From Sphingobium sp. MI1205 (GTDB taxonomy: Bacteria; Pseudomonadota; Alphaproteobacteria; Sphingomonadales; Sphingomonadaceae), in NCBI RefSeq assembly GCF_001563285.1, contig NZ_CP005191.1:186001-250000 (forward strand): a DNA stretch of 64,000 nt, written 5' to 3'. The position numbers and the translations under genes were made by a program. The notes below the pieces were generated by a model, which saw only the letters and a list, made by a program, of their open reading frames with translations, was not told the DNA's origin and ran no database searches. Below, in pieces: positions 32,792 through 41,934 of the stretch (the first letter of the stretch is position 1; every line of letters starts with the position of its first letter).

Positions 32792-33909
32792 CGAATTTGA
32801 ACAATCTCACGTTCGTATTCATCGGAGGGGAGCATCAGGTCCTGCATCTCGCGCCGGTCGCCGCAGAACTTAGCCTGAGCCATCCGGATATCACGGTCCG
32901 CTGCATCTGCGCCGACGACCGCACCGCCGCCGCCTTGCGCGCAGTGGCTGCGGCGATGAGAGCCAGCACGATGACCGTGACGCAGATCGCCTGGCCTTGG
33001 GCGGGCAGGATTGCAGCGCGCATAACGGGCAGCCGCTCGGCGGCGAAGGGGCCCCTGCTGGCGCGGATCCGATGGCAGGCCCGCAAGACCCAGGCCATCA
33101 TCGTTCCCGAGCGCACCTCTGCGGCGTTGCGATGGCTCGGATGGAAGCGTCCGCTGGTACATTTCCGCCACGGCGCTGGCGACCGTGCACCATCCTCCGA
33201 AGCCAAGCAGAGAGCCTTCGATGCCATCTTCGTTCCCGGACAGAAAGACATCGAGCGTGCCGTCGCGCAAGGCCTCAGCCGTAAGCGGCTTTCGGCCGTG
33301 GGCTATATAAAGATCGACTATTTGCAGGCCTTGCCCACCGGACCGCGATTGTTCGACAACGATCGCCCGACCGTCTTCTACAACCCTCATTTTGATCCTG
33401 CGCTGTCCTCGATCGGGATCGCTCGCGATGTCATCGCCCGTTTCCGCCAACAGGAGCGGTACAACTTGGTCTTCGCCCCTCATGTCCGCGCGTTCGAAAA
33501 CCTCGATCCGATCGCGCGAGCGCGGTGGCTGGAACTTGCCGTGCCAGAGCACATCGCGGTCGATCTGGATTCTCCCAAGCTGTTCGACATGAGCTATGCG
33601 CGGGCCGCCGACATCTATCTGGGCGACATGTCGAGCCAGCTTTACGAATTCCTCGCTAAGCCGCGGCCCGTCGCTTTCGTGAATGCGCATGGCGCTAACT
33701 GGCAGGACGATCCAAGGTACGCTGGTTGGCATCTGGGAGAGGTCGCATCAGGTGCTGACGATGTGCTTGCTGCAGTAGATCGAGCCTTCGAACGGCATCC
33801 CGACATGATCCAAAGACAGGCGAAAGCGACAGCGTTCGCGTTCGGCCGCTACGATGGCGCAATCAAACGGGCCTCATACCAACTGCTCCACACCCTGCAA
33901 TCGCTCTGA
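32788..33909 (+). CDS. CDP-glycerol glycerophosphotransferase-like protein, transposon passenger
   Basis: A 373-residue protein with the GT-B-like organisation of CDP-glycerol:poly(glycerophosphate) glycerophosphotransferase relatives: FIGGEHQVLHLAPVAAELS, VHFRHGAGDRAPS, AVGYIKIDYL, PTVFYNPHFDPALSS, VFAPHVRAFEN, and the acidic ADIYLGDMSSQLYEFLA motif. It would modify a surface glycan or lipid; the acceptor is unknown. It is coupled to the resolvase by an ATGA overlap and ends two bases before the inverted repeat, so it is transposon cargo. Intact. Confidence 0.68.
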   Translation: MTNLNNLTFVFIGGEHQVLHLAPVAAELSLSHPDITVRCICADDRTAAALRAVAAAMRASTMTVTQIAWPWAGRIAARITGSRSAAKGPLLARIRWQARKTQAIIVPERTSAALRWLGWKRPLVHFRHGAGDRAPSSEAKQRAFDAIFVPGQKDIERAVAQGLSRKRLSAVGYIKIDYLQALPTGPRLFDNDRPTVFYNPHFDPALSSIGIARDVIARFRQQERYNLVFAPHVRAFENLDPIARARWLELAVPEHIAVDLDSPKLFDMSYARAADIYLGDMSSQLYEFLAKPRPVAFVNAHGANWQDDPRYAGWHLGEVASGADDVLAAVDRAFERHPDMIQRQAKATAFAFGRYDGAIKRASYQLLHTLQSL

Positions 33910-33910
33910 T

Positions 33911-33951
33911 CCCTTAGCGTACGTTTTCGAACATTCTCTCACCGGACCCCC
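33911..33951 (-). repeat. terminal inverted repeat of the second Tn3-family transposon
   Basis: Read inward it runs GGGGGTCCGGTGAG...ACGTACGCTAAGGG, with the same inner ACGCTAAGGG as the transposon at 3858-8470. Homology of the neighbouring gor gene ends exactly where this repeat begins, which supports it as the transposon edge. The partner repeat is not in the window. Confidence 0.72.
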
Positions 33952-35071
33952 GGTACACCGTGACCCTGCCAAATTTCTCGCGCGCCTGCGCCTCGCCAAA
34001 CCCCACAGTTCCGATATTCGGATGCGTAAACACAGCGGTGGGAATATAGTCGTAGCTCATGAAGCGTTGTGCCGGTCCGAAGAGCCGGTCCACCAGCACC
34101 ATCGCTTCGCCCAGCGCCACGGGTGTAAGTTGCACCCGCGCGGTTACGTCGCCCAGGGCGTACACCGAGTGAAGGCTGCTGCGGTAGCCCTCATCGACTA
34201 GGATCGCGCCGTCCCTACCCCGGGCGACCCCAAGTGCCTCCAGGCCCAAGCCGGTGACGTTAGGCACGCGGCCTGTAGCGAACAGCACGGTGTCGGCCCG
34301 CAGCCTACCTCCATCGGCAAGCGTGAGCTCCAGCCCGTCGGTCGTGCTGGAAATCGAGCTAAGCTGGGTGTCCCGCCGGACATTTATGCCGGCCTTGCTC
34401 ATTTCTTGCGCGATGAACTCCCTGATCTCATCGTCGAAGCCGCGCAGCAACTGCGGTCCGCGGCACAGCTGCGTCACCCGCGCACCCAAGCCGTTGAAAA
34501 TCGAAGCGAACTCGCAGGCGATATAGCCGCCACCCACCACCACCAAGCGTTTTGGGAACCGCGCGAGATCAAACATAGCGTCGGAGCTGACGGCGTATTC
34601 GCTGCCGGGAATATCGGGCACGCTGGGTGTGCCGCCCGTGGCGAGAAGAATGTGATGTGCAGTGAAGGTGCGGCGACCGCCCTGCGTCTGCACCTGGACC
34701 GCGTGCTCGTCCAGCAGCGATGCCCAGCCCTGCACGATCGTCACGCCCGCGCCTTCCAACAGGCCCTGGTAGACGCCGTTGAGACGCAGGACTTCAGCTG
34801 CGCGCCGAGCCTTCAGGCGCTCCCAGTCCAGCACCGGCGCGCCGGTAACCCAGCCAAAGCCACGCGCCTCCTCGAACGCATCGGCGTAGTGCGCAGCGTA
34901 GCTATAAAGCTTCTTCGGGATGCAGCCGACATTAACGCATGTGCCGCCTAGCGCAGCGGCTTCAGCCACGCACACGCGCACGCCGCGCTGCGCCGCCATG
35001 CGCGCGGCCCGGACACCGCCAGAGCCCGCTCCGATGACGAACAGGTCAAAGTCATAGACATCCTTCGTCAC
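33914..35071 (-). pseudogene. gor: glutathione reductase, C-terminus replaced by transposon end
   Basis: Encodes a flavoprotein disulfide reductase: FAD motif VIGAGSGGVRAAR, redox pair CVNVGC, NADPH motif VVGGGYIACEFA and FATGRVPN. The frame follows glutathione reductase up to FGRVTVYR and then runs through the inverted repeat (GSGERMFENVR, stop). About 75 residues of the dimerisation domain, including the catalytic His-Glu near the C-terminus, are missing, so activity is unlikely. GTG 35071 overlaps the gst stop (GTGA). It would have supplied reduced glutathione to the linked GSTs. Confidence 0.87.
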
Positions 35072-35706
35072 GGCTTGATGCGCTCCAGTGCCAACACGCC
35101 CTGGACCGCAGGACGCAACAGAACCTGCTGGGCGACCGCAGCGTATTTGGGGACGGCAGGCAACCGTTCTTTCAGCGGCACACGCAGGCTCCACAGGTAG
35201 AACACAGTGAGGTAACCGTCACAGACGGTGAAGTCATCGCCGATCAAAAAGTCCGATGCACCGATACGGTGGTCGGCCTCCTCCAGCGCTGCGCCGAGCG
35301 CGGCGATGCCATGCTCCCGCACACTATCTATAGCCTGTGGCGAATCGCCGGCAACGCGCTCAGCACGGAACATGTTGCGAAAGGCCGGATGCACAGTGCT
35401 GGACAAAAAGGCCAGCCATTCCATGGCCCTGGCGCGCGCCACCGTACCCGGCTCCGGCAGCAGTGCGCGTCCACGCGCGGAGTCGGCGATGTGCGTCAGA
35501 ATCGCGGGCCCCTCGGTAATCACTTCACCCGTGGCCAGCAGGAGTGCGGGCACCTTGCCCCAGCGATTGATGCGCAGGTAGTCGGGCGTTCGGTTGTCAC
35601 CGTTTTTGGTGTTGATTTCCGTTAATCGGTATGCCAGCCCCGATTCCGCCAGCGCGATGTGCGATGCAAGCGAGCAGGCGCCCGGGCTGTAGTAAAGGGT
35701 GTGCAT
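35068..35706 (-). CDS. beta-class glutathione S-transferase
   Basis: A 212-residue GST starting MHTLYYSPGACSLASHIAL, with the Cys10-type N-terminus of beta-class enzymes, a GKVPALLL cis-Pro region and ITEGPAILTHIAD glutathione-binding residues. The C-terminal helical domain has the FLIGDDFTVCDGYLTVFYLW N-capping segment. It lies in a minus-strand operon with two other GSTs and gor, which points to glutathione-dependent turnover of an electrophilic (chlorinated) aromatic intermediate. Six bases separate it from the upstream binding-protein gene. Confidence 0.9.
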   Translation of the reverse strand: MHTLYYSPGACSLASHIALAESGLAYRLTEINTKNGDNRTPDYLRINRWGKVPALLLATGEVITEGPAILTHIADSARGRALLPEPGTVARARAMEWLAFLSSTVHPAFRNMFRAERVAGDSPQAIDSVREHGIAALGAALEEADHRIGASDFLIGDDFTVCDGYLTVFYLWSLRVPLKERLPAVPKYAAVAQQVLLRPAVQGVLALERIKP

Positions 35707-35712
35707 GGGAGC

Positions 35713-36681
35713 CTAGTCGGGCTGCGCGCCTGAGCGGCGTACAGCGTCGCCCCACTTCGCACGCTCCTGCTTGACGTAGGCGCCGAAGGTGGCGGCGTTC
35801 ATCCATGTGATCTCGTTGCCCGAAGTTCTGGCGAACTCTTTGGCCCTGGGCGAATTGATCGCGCGCTCAAGCTCTGTCTCCAGCACGCGTGCGATGGCAT
35901 CGGGCGTGCGCTTGGGCACCACATAGCCGTACCAAGCAGTCGCCTCGAAGCCGGTCAAGCCGGACTCGCTGACAGTGGGGATGTCCTGCGCGCTGGACAG
36001 GCGCCTGGTCGAGGTCACGGCTAGGGCCTTGAGACGTCCCGCGCGCACCAGCGGTAGCGTGGCGGTCGGGGTGACCAGCGCCAGCTGGATATGTTCGCCG
36101 GCAACCATAGTCAGCGGATCCTTGGCGGCGATGTGCAGCAGGTCGATGCCCGCCTGCGCGTTGATCATCGCGCCAGCTAGGTGCCCGGTGCTGCCGGCTG
36201 CGTAGGAGCCGAAGGACAGGTGGCCAGGATTCTTTCGCGCGTAGGCCAGCATGCCTGCGAAATCTTTGAATGGCACCGCATTGTTGGCCACGATCAGATT
36301 GGGCGCGGACATAGCCAAACCCAGCGGCCTGAAGTCTGCATCGGCATCGAAGCCCACGGCCGCCTTGCTGTATAGCGTCTGGTTGATCGCGAAGTTGGGT
36401 GTTGCGGCCATTAGGATCGTGTAGCCGTCGGCCGGGCTGCGCGCGGCTGCTTGACTGCCGACGTTGCCGCCCGCGCCAGGGCGGTTTTCCACGATGAAAG
36501 GCTGCTTGAGGCTTCCGGACATGCTGTCGGCCAGCAGGCGCGAGATCGTGTCGCCGGCGGTTCCCGTGGCGAAGGGCACGATGATGCGCACCGGCTTGTC
36601 CGGATAGGTTTGCGCGGCTGCGAGTTGCGCCGAGGCTAGGAACGCGGTGATCAGCAGCAGGTGGATTCGATTAGTTTTCAT
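35713..36681 (-). CDS. Bug-type periplasmic binding protein (TctC family)
   Basis: A 322-residue protein with a signal peptide (MKTNRIHLLLITAFLASAQLAAAQ) and the Bug family signatures YPDKPVRIIVPFATGTAGD, ENRPGAGGNVGSQAAA, DGYTILMA and TVSESGLTGFEATAWYG. These periplasmic receptors bind carboxylates or aromatics and are greatly expanded in Burkholderiales. No membrane TTT partners (TctA/TctB) are present here, as is common for Bug genes in catabolic operons. It may capture the pathway's aromatic acid substrate. Confidence 0.92.
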   Translation of the reverse strand: MKTNRIHLLLITAFLASAQLAAAQTYPDKPVRIIVPFATGTAGDTISRLLADSMSGSLKQPFIVENRPGAGGNVGSQAAARSPADGYTILMAATPNFAINQTLYSKAAVGFDADADFRPLGLAMSAPNLIVANNAVPFKDFAGMLAYARKNPGHLSFGSYAAGSTGHLAGAMINAQAGIDLLHIAAKDPLTMVAGEHIQLALVTPTATLPLVRAGRLKALAVTSTRRLSSAQDIPTVSESGLTGFEATAWYGYVVPKRTPDAIARVLETELERAINSPRAKEFARTSGNEITWMNAATFGAYVKQERAKWGDAVRRSGAQPD

Positions 36682-36722
36682 GTGATGGGATCAGAAGTGT
36701 TGAACGTGAGTTGGGCGCAAGT

Positions 36723-37337
36723 TCACGAGAGGCCCACCATGACTTGTTCGCGGAAAGCCGGCCTGGCCCTGGCGGCCTCGTACCAGCGAGCGAGCGCAGG
36801 AAGGTCCTCACGTTCGATAGGCAGCTCGAACCAGCGGTACACCGAAGGCCCAATGCAGATGTCTGCCAGCGTGAATTCATCGCCTGCCAGGTACTGCCTT
36901 TGCGCGAGAGCCGATTCAATGATCCGCATCGCGGTCGCAGACGTGGTCCGGTGGCGCGCAATCAGCTCTGACTGGTGCTGCTCCTTAGGTGTGCGCACGA
37001 TCGACTGGAACAGCGGGACCATGCCGGCCACCAGGGTTGTCAGCTGCCAGTCCATCCAGCGCTCGACCTCAGATCTCTGCGCGGCACCGGCGGGATACAG
37101 GCTCGTGGGATGCGTATTGCACAGATATCTCAGGATGGTGTTGGATTCCCAGACAACCACGCCATCATCCAGCAGGGTCGGCACTACGCCGTTGGGATTG
37201 AGCCGCAGATAAGCGTCTTCCTTGTTGCCTCCAAACTTGCCGCCTACGTCGGTGCGCTCCACGGCAATGCCGAGTTCCGCTGCGCACCACATCACCTTCT
37301 GCACATTGTGCGAACTCAACCGGCCGAGAACTTTCAT
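36723..37337 (-). CDS. glutathione S-transferase
   Basis: A 204-residue GST: the N-terminal SSHNVQKVMWCAAELGI, then NPNGVVPTLLDDGVVVWESNTILRYL (cis-Pro and Glu-Ser glutathione contacts) and the C-terminal LAGDEFTLADICIGPSVYRW. Its start overlaps the stop of the upstream GST (ATGA). Substrate unknown. Confidence 0.9.
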   Translation of the reverse strand: MKVLGRLSSHNVQKVMWCAAELGIAVERTDVGGKFGGNKEDAYLRLNPNGVVPTLLDDGVVVWESNTILRYLCNTHPTSLYPAGAAQRSEVERWMDWQLTTLVAGMVPLFQSIVRTPKEQHQSELIARHRTTSATAMRIIESALAQRQYLAGDEFTLADICIGPSVYRWFELPIEREDLPALARWYEAARARPAFREQVMVGLS

Positions 37338-37966
37338 GCGGGCCTCCTGGTGTGGGGAATGCTCATGCCGCGCTGCACGGCAGGCCGTGCGCCCACCTCG
37401 TCGAACCAGCGCTTAACGCTGGGCAGACTGTCCCATGAGATGTCGTGCAGTTCGAAGCGGTCCACCCAGGGATAGATGGCGATGTCGGCAATGCCGTATT
37501 CGCTGCCCGCCAGGTAGCGGTGGGTCCGCAGCTGCCCCTCTAGCACTCGGTAGAGGCGATGCGTCTCATTCGAGAAGCGCTTGAGAGGATAAGCTTCACC
37601 CGATGCAAAGCGGCGGAAGTGATGGGTCTGGCCGAACATGGGACCGACCCCACCCATCTGGAACATAAGCCACTGCAGTGCCAGGTAGCGATCCTGGGCA
37701 CTGGCAGGGAGCAGCTTGCCAGTCTTCTCCGCCAAGTAGATCAGGATCGCGCCCGACTCGAACAGCACCAGCGGCCGCCCGCCGGGGCCCTGACTGTCCT
37801 CGATCACGGGAATCTTGTTGTTGGGATTGAGCTGCAGGAATGCGGGTGAAAGCTGCTCGTCCTTTGACAGGTCCACCGGCACGACTTCGTACTCCAGCCC
37901 CAGCTCTTCCAGCGCGATCGATACCTTTCGCCCGTTGGGCGTTGTCCATGTGTGCAGTTTGATCAT
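37334..37966 (-). CDS. glutathione S-transferase (YfcG/Ure2p-like)
   Basis: A 210-residue GST of the nu/YfcG type: TTPNGRKVSIALEELGL, NPNNKIPVIED, LFESGAILIYLAEKTGKLLP and MGGVGPMFGQTHHF. YfcG-like enzymes have disulfide-bond reductase or peroxidase activity with glutathione. It is the first gene of the minus-strand operon and is divergent from marR, whose operator candidates lie just upstream. Confidence 0.92.
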   Translation of the reverse strand: MIKLHTWTTPNGRKVSIALEELGLEYEVVPVDLSKDEQLSPAFLQLNPNNKIPVIEDSQGPGGRPLVLFESGAILIYLAEKTGKLLPASAQDRYLALQWLMFQMGGVGPMFGQTHHFRRFASGEAYPLKRFSNETHRLYRVLEGQLRTHRYLAGSEYGIADIAIYPWVDRFELHDISWDSLPSVKRWFDEVGARPAVQRGMSIPHTRRPA

Positions 37967-37970
37967 AGTT

Positions 37971-38011
37971 TTAGACAGAATGTCTGGCTATATTAGACAG
38001 TCTTTTTGTCT
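37971..38011. promoter_or_regulatory. candidate MarR operators in divergent promoter region
   Basis: Between gst and marR there is AGACA-GAA-TGTCT (37973-37985) and AGACA-N7-TGTCT (37995-38011), both within TTAGACAG repeats. The 140-base region is A/T-rich, unlike its surroundings, and must hold both divergent promoters. The two dyads with equal arms are good candidates for binding of the adjacent MarR protein. Confidence 0.6.
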
Positions 38012-38107
38012 TTGTGAATTGGTATTTCGTCAGTAATAACCCGAATAATGAACTTGACATCACTTCTTTTAGGCAGATAATATGTCCATATTGATTCACG
38101 GAAAATT

Positions 38108-38665
38108 ATGAAAAAGTCCACCGAAACCTATTCGCCCTGGAAGCCCGCCAAACCAGATGCCACCATGGGCGCCTTGGCCGGCACGCTTGGCACTTTGCTA
38201 CGCACGCCGTTCGAAGCACTGGCAGCGCGCGTCTACACGGCGCTGGCCGTCAGCTATCCCGACGTTCGTGAAGCGCATGGCGCTGTGTTCAGGCACCTGC
38301 CGCTGGCCGGCGCCTCCGTGTCTGATCTGGCCCGGCGCGCTGGCATGGCCAAGCAAAGCATGGGCTTCTTGGTCGATTCGCTGCTGGGAGCCGGCTACCT
38401 GGAAGCCGCGCAGAGCGCGACGGACCGGCGGGCCAAGCTAGTGCGCCTGTCCGCCCGCGGCATGCAGATGCAGTCGCGCGCGATAGAGATCGGCTTGGCG
38501 ATCGAGGCCGAATGGGCCCAGAGCATGGGAGAAGTCGAAATGGGCGCGCTGCGCGCCCTGCTCAAGGTGCTGGCCGAGTCGATCCCCGAATCCACGACGG
38601 CGGGCAATGTGCCCGCAGAAACATCCACCCTCAGCAAGACACGCAAGAAGAAGGAGACTGTCTAA
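38108..38665 (+). CDS. MarR-family transcriptional regulator
   Basis: A 185-residue MarR protein. The winged helix is at about residues 50-120 (LPLAGASVSDLARRAGMAKQSMGFLVDSLLGAGYLE, then the wing SATDRRAKLVRLSARG). The N- and C-terminal helices form the dimer interface. It heads the plus-strand maleylacetate/chloromuconate operon, with its stop overlapping the YCII start by one base, and probably represses both divergent operons until an aromatic ligand binds. Confidence 0.88.
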   Translation: MKKSTETYSPWKPAKPDATMGALAGTLGTLLRTPFEALAARVYTALAVSYPDVREAHGAVFRHLPLAGASVSDLARRAGMAKQSMGFLVDSLLGAGYLEAAQSATDRRAKLVRLSARGMQMQSRAIEIGLAIEAEWAQSMGEVEMGALRALLKVLAESIPESTTAGNVPAETSTLSKTRKKKETV

Positions 38666-39000
38666 TGTACGTAGCGATTTTTTTCCAAGATCTGCCTGGC
38701 ACCGCCGCCAGGCGCCAGGCCGTGGTGTCTGAGCACCGCAAATACATGGAGGCGCGCTCCTCCCAAGTGCTGGCTGCCGGCGCGACATTTACCGACGACG
38801 GCAAGGCTGTCAAGGGCGGCAGCTATGTGATCTCAGTCGCCAGCATGGAGGAAGCTCGTGCCTTCGTAGACAACGACCCCTTCACCAAGGCGGGACTGCG
38901 TGCCTTTGTCACCATTCAGCCCTGGATCAAGGCTGTGTTCGACGGTCAGTTCAACATCCCGACGGACGACAGCCCGCTCTACGCGAGCTCGGTGGCCTGA
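38665..39000 (+). CDS. YCII-domain protein
   Basis: A 111-residue single-domain YCII protein (HRKYMEARSSQVLAAGATFTDDGK, GSYVISVASMEEARAFVDNDPFTKAGLR). It is homologous to the first 95 residues of the YCII fusion protein in the lin operon. In a cluster with cycloisomerase and dienelactone hydrolase it could be a muconolactone-isomerase-like or chloromuconolactone-dehalogenating enzyme; this is inference from fold and context. Confidence 0.82.
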   Translation: MYVAIFFQDLPGTAARRQAVVSEHRKYMEARSSQVLAAGATFTDDGKAVKGGSYVISVASMEEARAFVDNDPFTKAGLRAFVTIQPWIKAVFDGQFNIPTDDSPLYASSVA

Positions 39001-39011
39001 AAGCTGCAACC

Positions 39012-40085
39012 ATGCTGAACTTCACCTACCAAAGCCTCCCGTCGCGCGTGCGCTTTGGCCGCGGGACTATCTCGGAATTGGGCAGCGAGCTGGACAAGCT
39101 GGGTTGCCGCCGAGCGATGGTTGTTGCCAGCGCGCCCCAGGCCGCCCACGCGCAACTCCTGCGCGAGCAGCTGGGCGGCGCTTGCGCCGGCGCTTTCACG
39201 CGCGCGGCCATGCACACGCCCACCGAGCTCACGCAGGAAGCGCTGACGGAGGTTGCTAGGCTGGGCGTGGACGGAATCGTCGCAATTGGGGGCGGTTCGG
39301 CCATCGGCCTGTCCAAGGCCATCGCGCTGCATACTGACCTGCCCCAACTGGTAATTCCCACCACCTACGCAGGCTCGGAGATGACGCCCATACTCGGGCA
39401 GACCGAAAGCGGCATAAAAACGACGCAGCGCAGCCCCAGGGTCCTGCCCGAAACCGTCATCTACGACGTCGAACTGACTTACTCGCTGCCACTGGCCATG
39501 TCGGTCGCCAGCGGCATTAATGCCATGGCACATGCCGTGGAGGCGCTTTATGCCAGCGACACCAACCCGGTGGTCGCCCAGATGGCTGAAGCCGGTATCG
39601 CCGCTCTATATCGCAGCCTGCCGGCGCTGCGCACAGGCGCGGCCGATCCTGAAGTGCGCGGTCAGGCACTGTACGGCTCCTGGATGAGCGCCATGTGCCT
39701 TGCGTCCACCTCCATGGGCTTGCATCACAAACTGTGTCACACGCTCGGCGGCGCGCTTAACCTGCCACACGCCGAGACGCACACCATCGTGCTGCCGCAC
39801 GCAATCGCCTACAACGCGCCCAGTGTGCGCGATGCTGTGGATGTCATCAAGCGCGCCATGGGCGGCGGTGGCATTGCTGGACGCATCCACGATATCGCCA
39901 GCAGCTGTGATGTGCCGGTTGCGCTGCGCGACATCGGCATGCGGGAATCAGACATCGACAAGGTTACCGATCTGGTCATGTCCAAGCCCTATGCCAACCC
40001 TCGCCCTCTAGACGCAGGCCTCATCCGCAGGTTGCTGACCAATGCATGGTCAGGCCTGCGCCCAGACCACTCTACCTACCTGTGA
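39012..40085 (+). CDS. maleylacetate reductase
   Basis: A 357-residue iron-alcohol-dehydrogenase-fold protein of maleylacetate-reductase type: FTYQSLPSRVRFGRGT at the start, the NAD-binding GIVAIGGGSAIGLSKAIA, IPTTYAGSEMTPILGQTE, and SGINAMAHAVEALYA. It reduces maleylacetate (and can dechlorinate chloromaleylacetate) to 3-oxoadipate with NADH, the step shared by chlorocatechol and hydroquinone pathways and done by LinF in lindane degraders. It lies between the YCII and cycloisomerase genes, overlapping the latter. Confidence 0.93.
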   Translation: MLNFTYQSLPSRVRFGRGTISELGSELDKLGCRRAMVVASAPQAAHAQLLREQLGGACAGAFTRAAMHTPTELTQEALTEVARLGVDGIVAIGGGSAIGLSKAIALHTDLPQLVIPTTYAGSEMTPILGQTESGIKTTQRSPRVLPETVIYDVELTYSLPLAMSVASGINAMAHAVEALYASDTNPVVAQMAEAGIAALYRSLPALRTGAADPEVRGQALYGSWMSAMCLASTSMGLHHKLCHTLGGALNLPHAETHTIVLPHAIAYNAPSVRDAVDVIKRAMGGGGIAGRIHDIASSCDVPVALRDIGMRESDIDKVTDLVMSKPYANPRPLDAGLIRRLLTNAWSGLRPDHSTYL

Positions 40086-41236
40086 TGAATTCTCGCGTGC
40101 CGCAGAACGAAACTATTGAGGCCATCGAAACACGCATCGTCGATGTCCCGCTGAAAAAGACCCACAATCACTCCAATGCCTCGCATGCTCAGCAGTCGCT
40201 AGTGTTCCTGACGCTGCGCACTTCGGGCGGCGCAGTCGCACACGGAGAAGGTGGCACGCCCGCAGGCACCGCCTTCTGGGGCGGCGAATCCTGCGAAACA
40301 ATCAAGTGTGTGATCGACCGCTACTTGGCGCCGGCGCTGCGGGGTGTAAACGTGTTCGCCCATGAGCAGGTGCTCAAGACCATGGACCGGGCGGCGGCCG
40401 GCAACCACTTCGCCAAGGCGGCCGTAGACGTGGCCGTGCACGACGCCGTGGGGCGCCTGCTGGGGATTCCCGTCAGCGCGCTTTACGGCGGCCAGGTGCG
40501 CGGTTCCATGCCCGTGCTGTGGGCATTGGTCTCGGGCGACGCGGCCGCAGACATCGACGATGCGGCCCGCATGCTGCAGGAGCGCCGCCATAAGACGTTC
40601 AAGATCAAGATGGGGTTCGAAGGTCCTGAGACTGAATCTCGTAGAGTCATGCGTACTGCGCGGGCGATCCATGATATCGCTGCGCACGCGGTTGTGACGG
40701 TCGACCTGAACCAAGCTTGGGATATAGCGACATGCGCGCGCTACCTGCCGCAGTTCGAAGACGCAGGCATCGCCATGGTCGAGCAGCCGCTGCCTCACTG
40801 GAACCGTGACGGCATGGCGGCGCTGTCGTTGCGCCTACGGATGGCGGTGGTGGCCGATGAAGGTTTGTGGGATTTCCACGATGCATACGCCTCCTTCAAG
40901 TCGGGCGCCACCGGACTGTACGGAGTGAAGATCGGCAAGGGCGGCGGCATTCGTCGCGCCTACAAGGCTGCTGCGGTGGCCGAGGCCGCCGGCATTCCCA
41001 TCTATGGCGGTATGGCGCTGGAAAGTTCCCTAGGCACGGCCGCCGCCCTGCAACTGTTCAGCGCGCTGCCGGCGCTAGACTGGGACTGCGAACTCATCGG
41101 CCCGCTCCTGCTGGCCGATGACCTGGCCACTGAGCCCACACGATACCGCGACTTTGAGGTTGTGGTACCGGGCGGCATCGGCCTGGGCGTACAGCCCGAC
41201 CACGACAAGATCAATTTCTACACCCGCAAGACATGA
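40085..41236 (+). CDS. muconate/chloromuconate cycloisomerase
   Basis: A 383-residue enolase-superfamily enzyme. Catalytic Lys-x-Lys is K173/K175 in TFKIKMGFEG; metal ligands are in VTVDLNQAW, MVEQPLP and VADEGLWD, and a Lys in LYGVKIGKGGG. Residues and neighbours fit a chloromuconate (TfdD/ClcB-like) enzyme that lactonises (chloro)muconate to a dienelactone. Substrate preference cannot be settled by eye. Start ATG 40085 overlaps the reductase stop (TGATG). Confidence 0.88.
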   Translation: MNSRVPQNETIEAIETRIVDVPLKKTHNHSNASHAQQSLVFLTLRTSGGAVAHGEGGTPAGTAFWGGESCETIKCVIDRYLAPALRGVNVFAHEQVLKTMDRAAAGNHFAKAAVDVAVHDAVGRLLGIPVSALYGGQVRGSMPVLWALVSGDAAADIDDAARMLQERRHKTFKIKMGFEGPETESRRVMRTARAIHDIAAHAVVTVDLNQAWDIATCARYLPQFEDAGIAMVEQPLPHWNRDGMAALSLRLRMAVVADEGLWDFHDAYASFKSGATGLYGVKIGKGGGIRRAYKAAAVAEAAGIPIYGGMALESSLGTAAALQLFSALPALDWDCELIGPLLLADDLATEPTRYRDFEVVVPGGIGLGVQPDHDKINFYTRKT

Positions 41237-41934
41237 CTAATTTCAATTATTCCATCGACACCTCGCACGGCCCCATGGATGGCTACATCACTGCGCAGCC
41301 TGGTCAGGCCCGGCCCGGCATCGTGCTGCTGCCTGAGATTTTCGGCATCAACGGCGCGATGCGCCTGGCGGCAGACCAGTTCTCGCAGGCAGGGTTCGCG
41401 GTGCTGGCACCCGACCTATTCAGCCAAGTAGAGTCGCGCGTTGAGCTGGGCTACACGGAAGCGGACCGCGAACGCGCGATCGCCATCTGGCAAAAGATGG
41501 ACGACTCTGTGGCGCTGGCGGACAGCCGCGCTGCCATCAATGCACTGGCGGCTGATCCACGCTGCAACGGAGAAATTAGCGTATTAGGTTTTTGCCTAGG
41601 AGGCAAATACGCGTTACTGTTGGCGGCCCAAGGCGGCATCCTCGCGAGCGTGTCCTTTTATCCGGTGCGTGTTAACGACTACCAAGAACAACTGATTACG
41701 CTAAAGTGTCCCACGCAGGTCCACGTTGGCGACGACGACGCGCACATACCGCCTCCAGTGCTCGATGTCCTTACAAGCGCGCTCTCGAGCAGCGAGACCA
41801 ACGAGCTGCATCTGTATGCGGGAGCCGGGCACGGCTTTTTCAACTCGGTTCGCTCCTTCGGCTACTCGCCGCGCGCCGCGGAATCGGCGTTTACGCGCGC
41901 CGTCGCCTTTCTGAATCGGCACCAAGGTACTTGA
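41233..41934 (+). CDS. dienelactone hydrolase
   Basis: A 233-residue dienelactone hydrolase with the Cys-His-Asp triad: Cys121 in VLGFCLGGKYA, Asp in HVGDDDAHIPP, His in YAGAGHGFFNS, and the conserved Glu in LLPEIFGING. It opens the dienelactone formed by the cycloisomerase to maleylacetate. It overlaps its neighbours on both sides (ATGA and TGATG). Confidence 0.94.
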   Translation: MTNFNYSIDTSHGPMDGYITAQPGQARPGIVLLPEIFGINGAMRLAADQFSQAGFAVLAPDLFSQVESRVELGYTEADRERAIAIWQKMDDSVALADSRAAINALAADPRCNGEISVLGFCLGGKYALLLAAQGGILASVSFYPVRVNDYQEQLITLKCPTQVHVGDDDAHIPPPVLDVLTSALSSSETNELHLYAGAGHGFFNSVRSFGYSPRAAESAFTRAVAFLNRHQGT

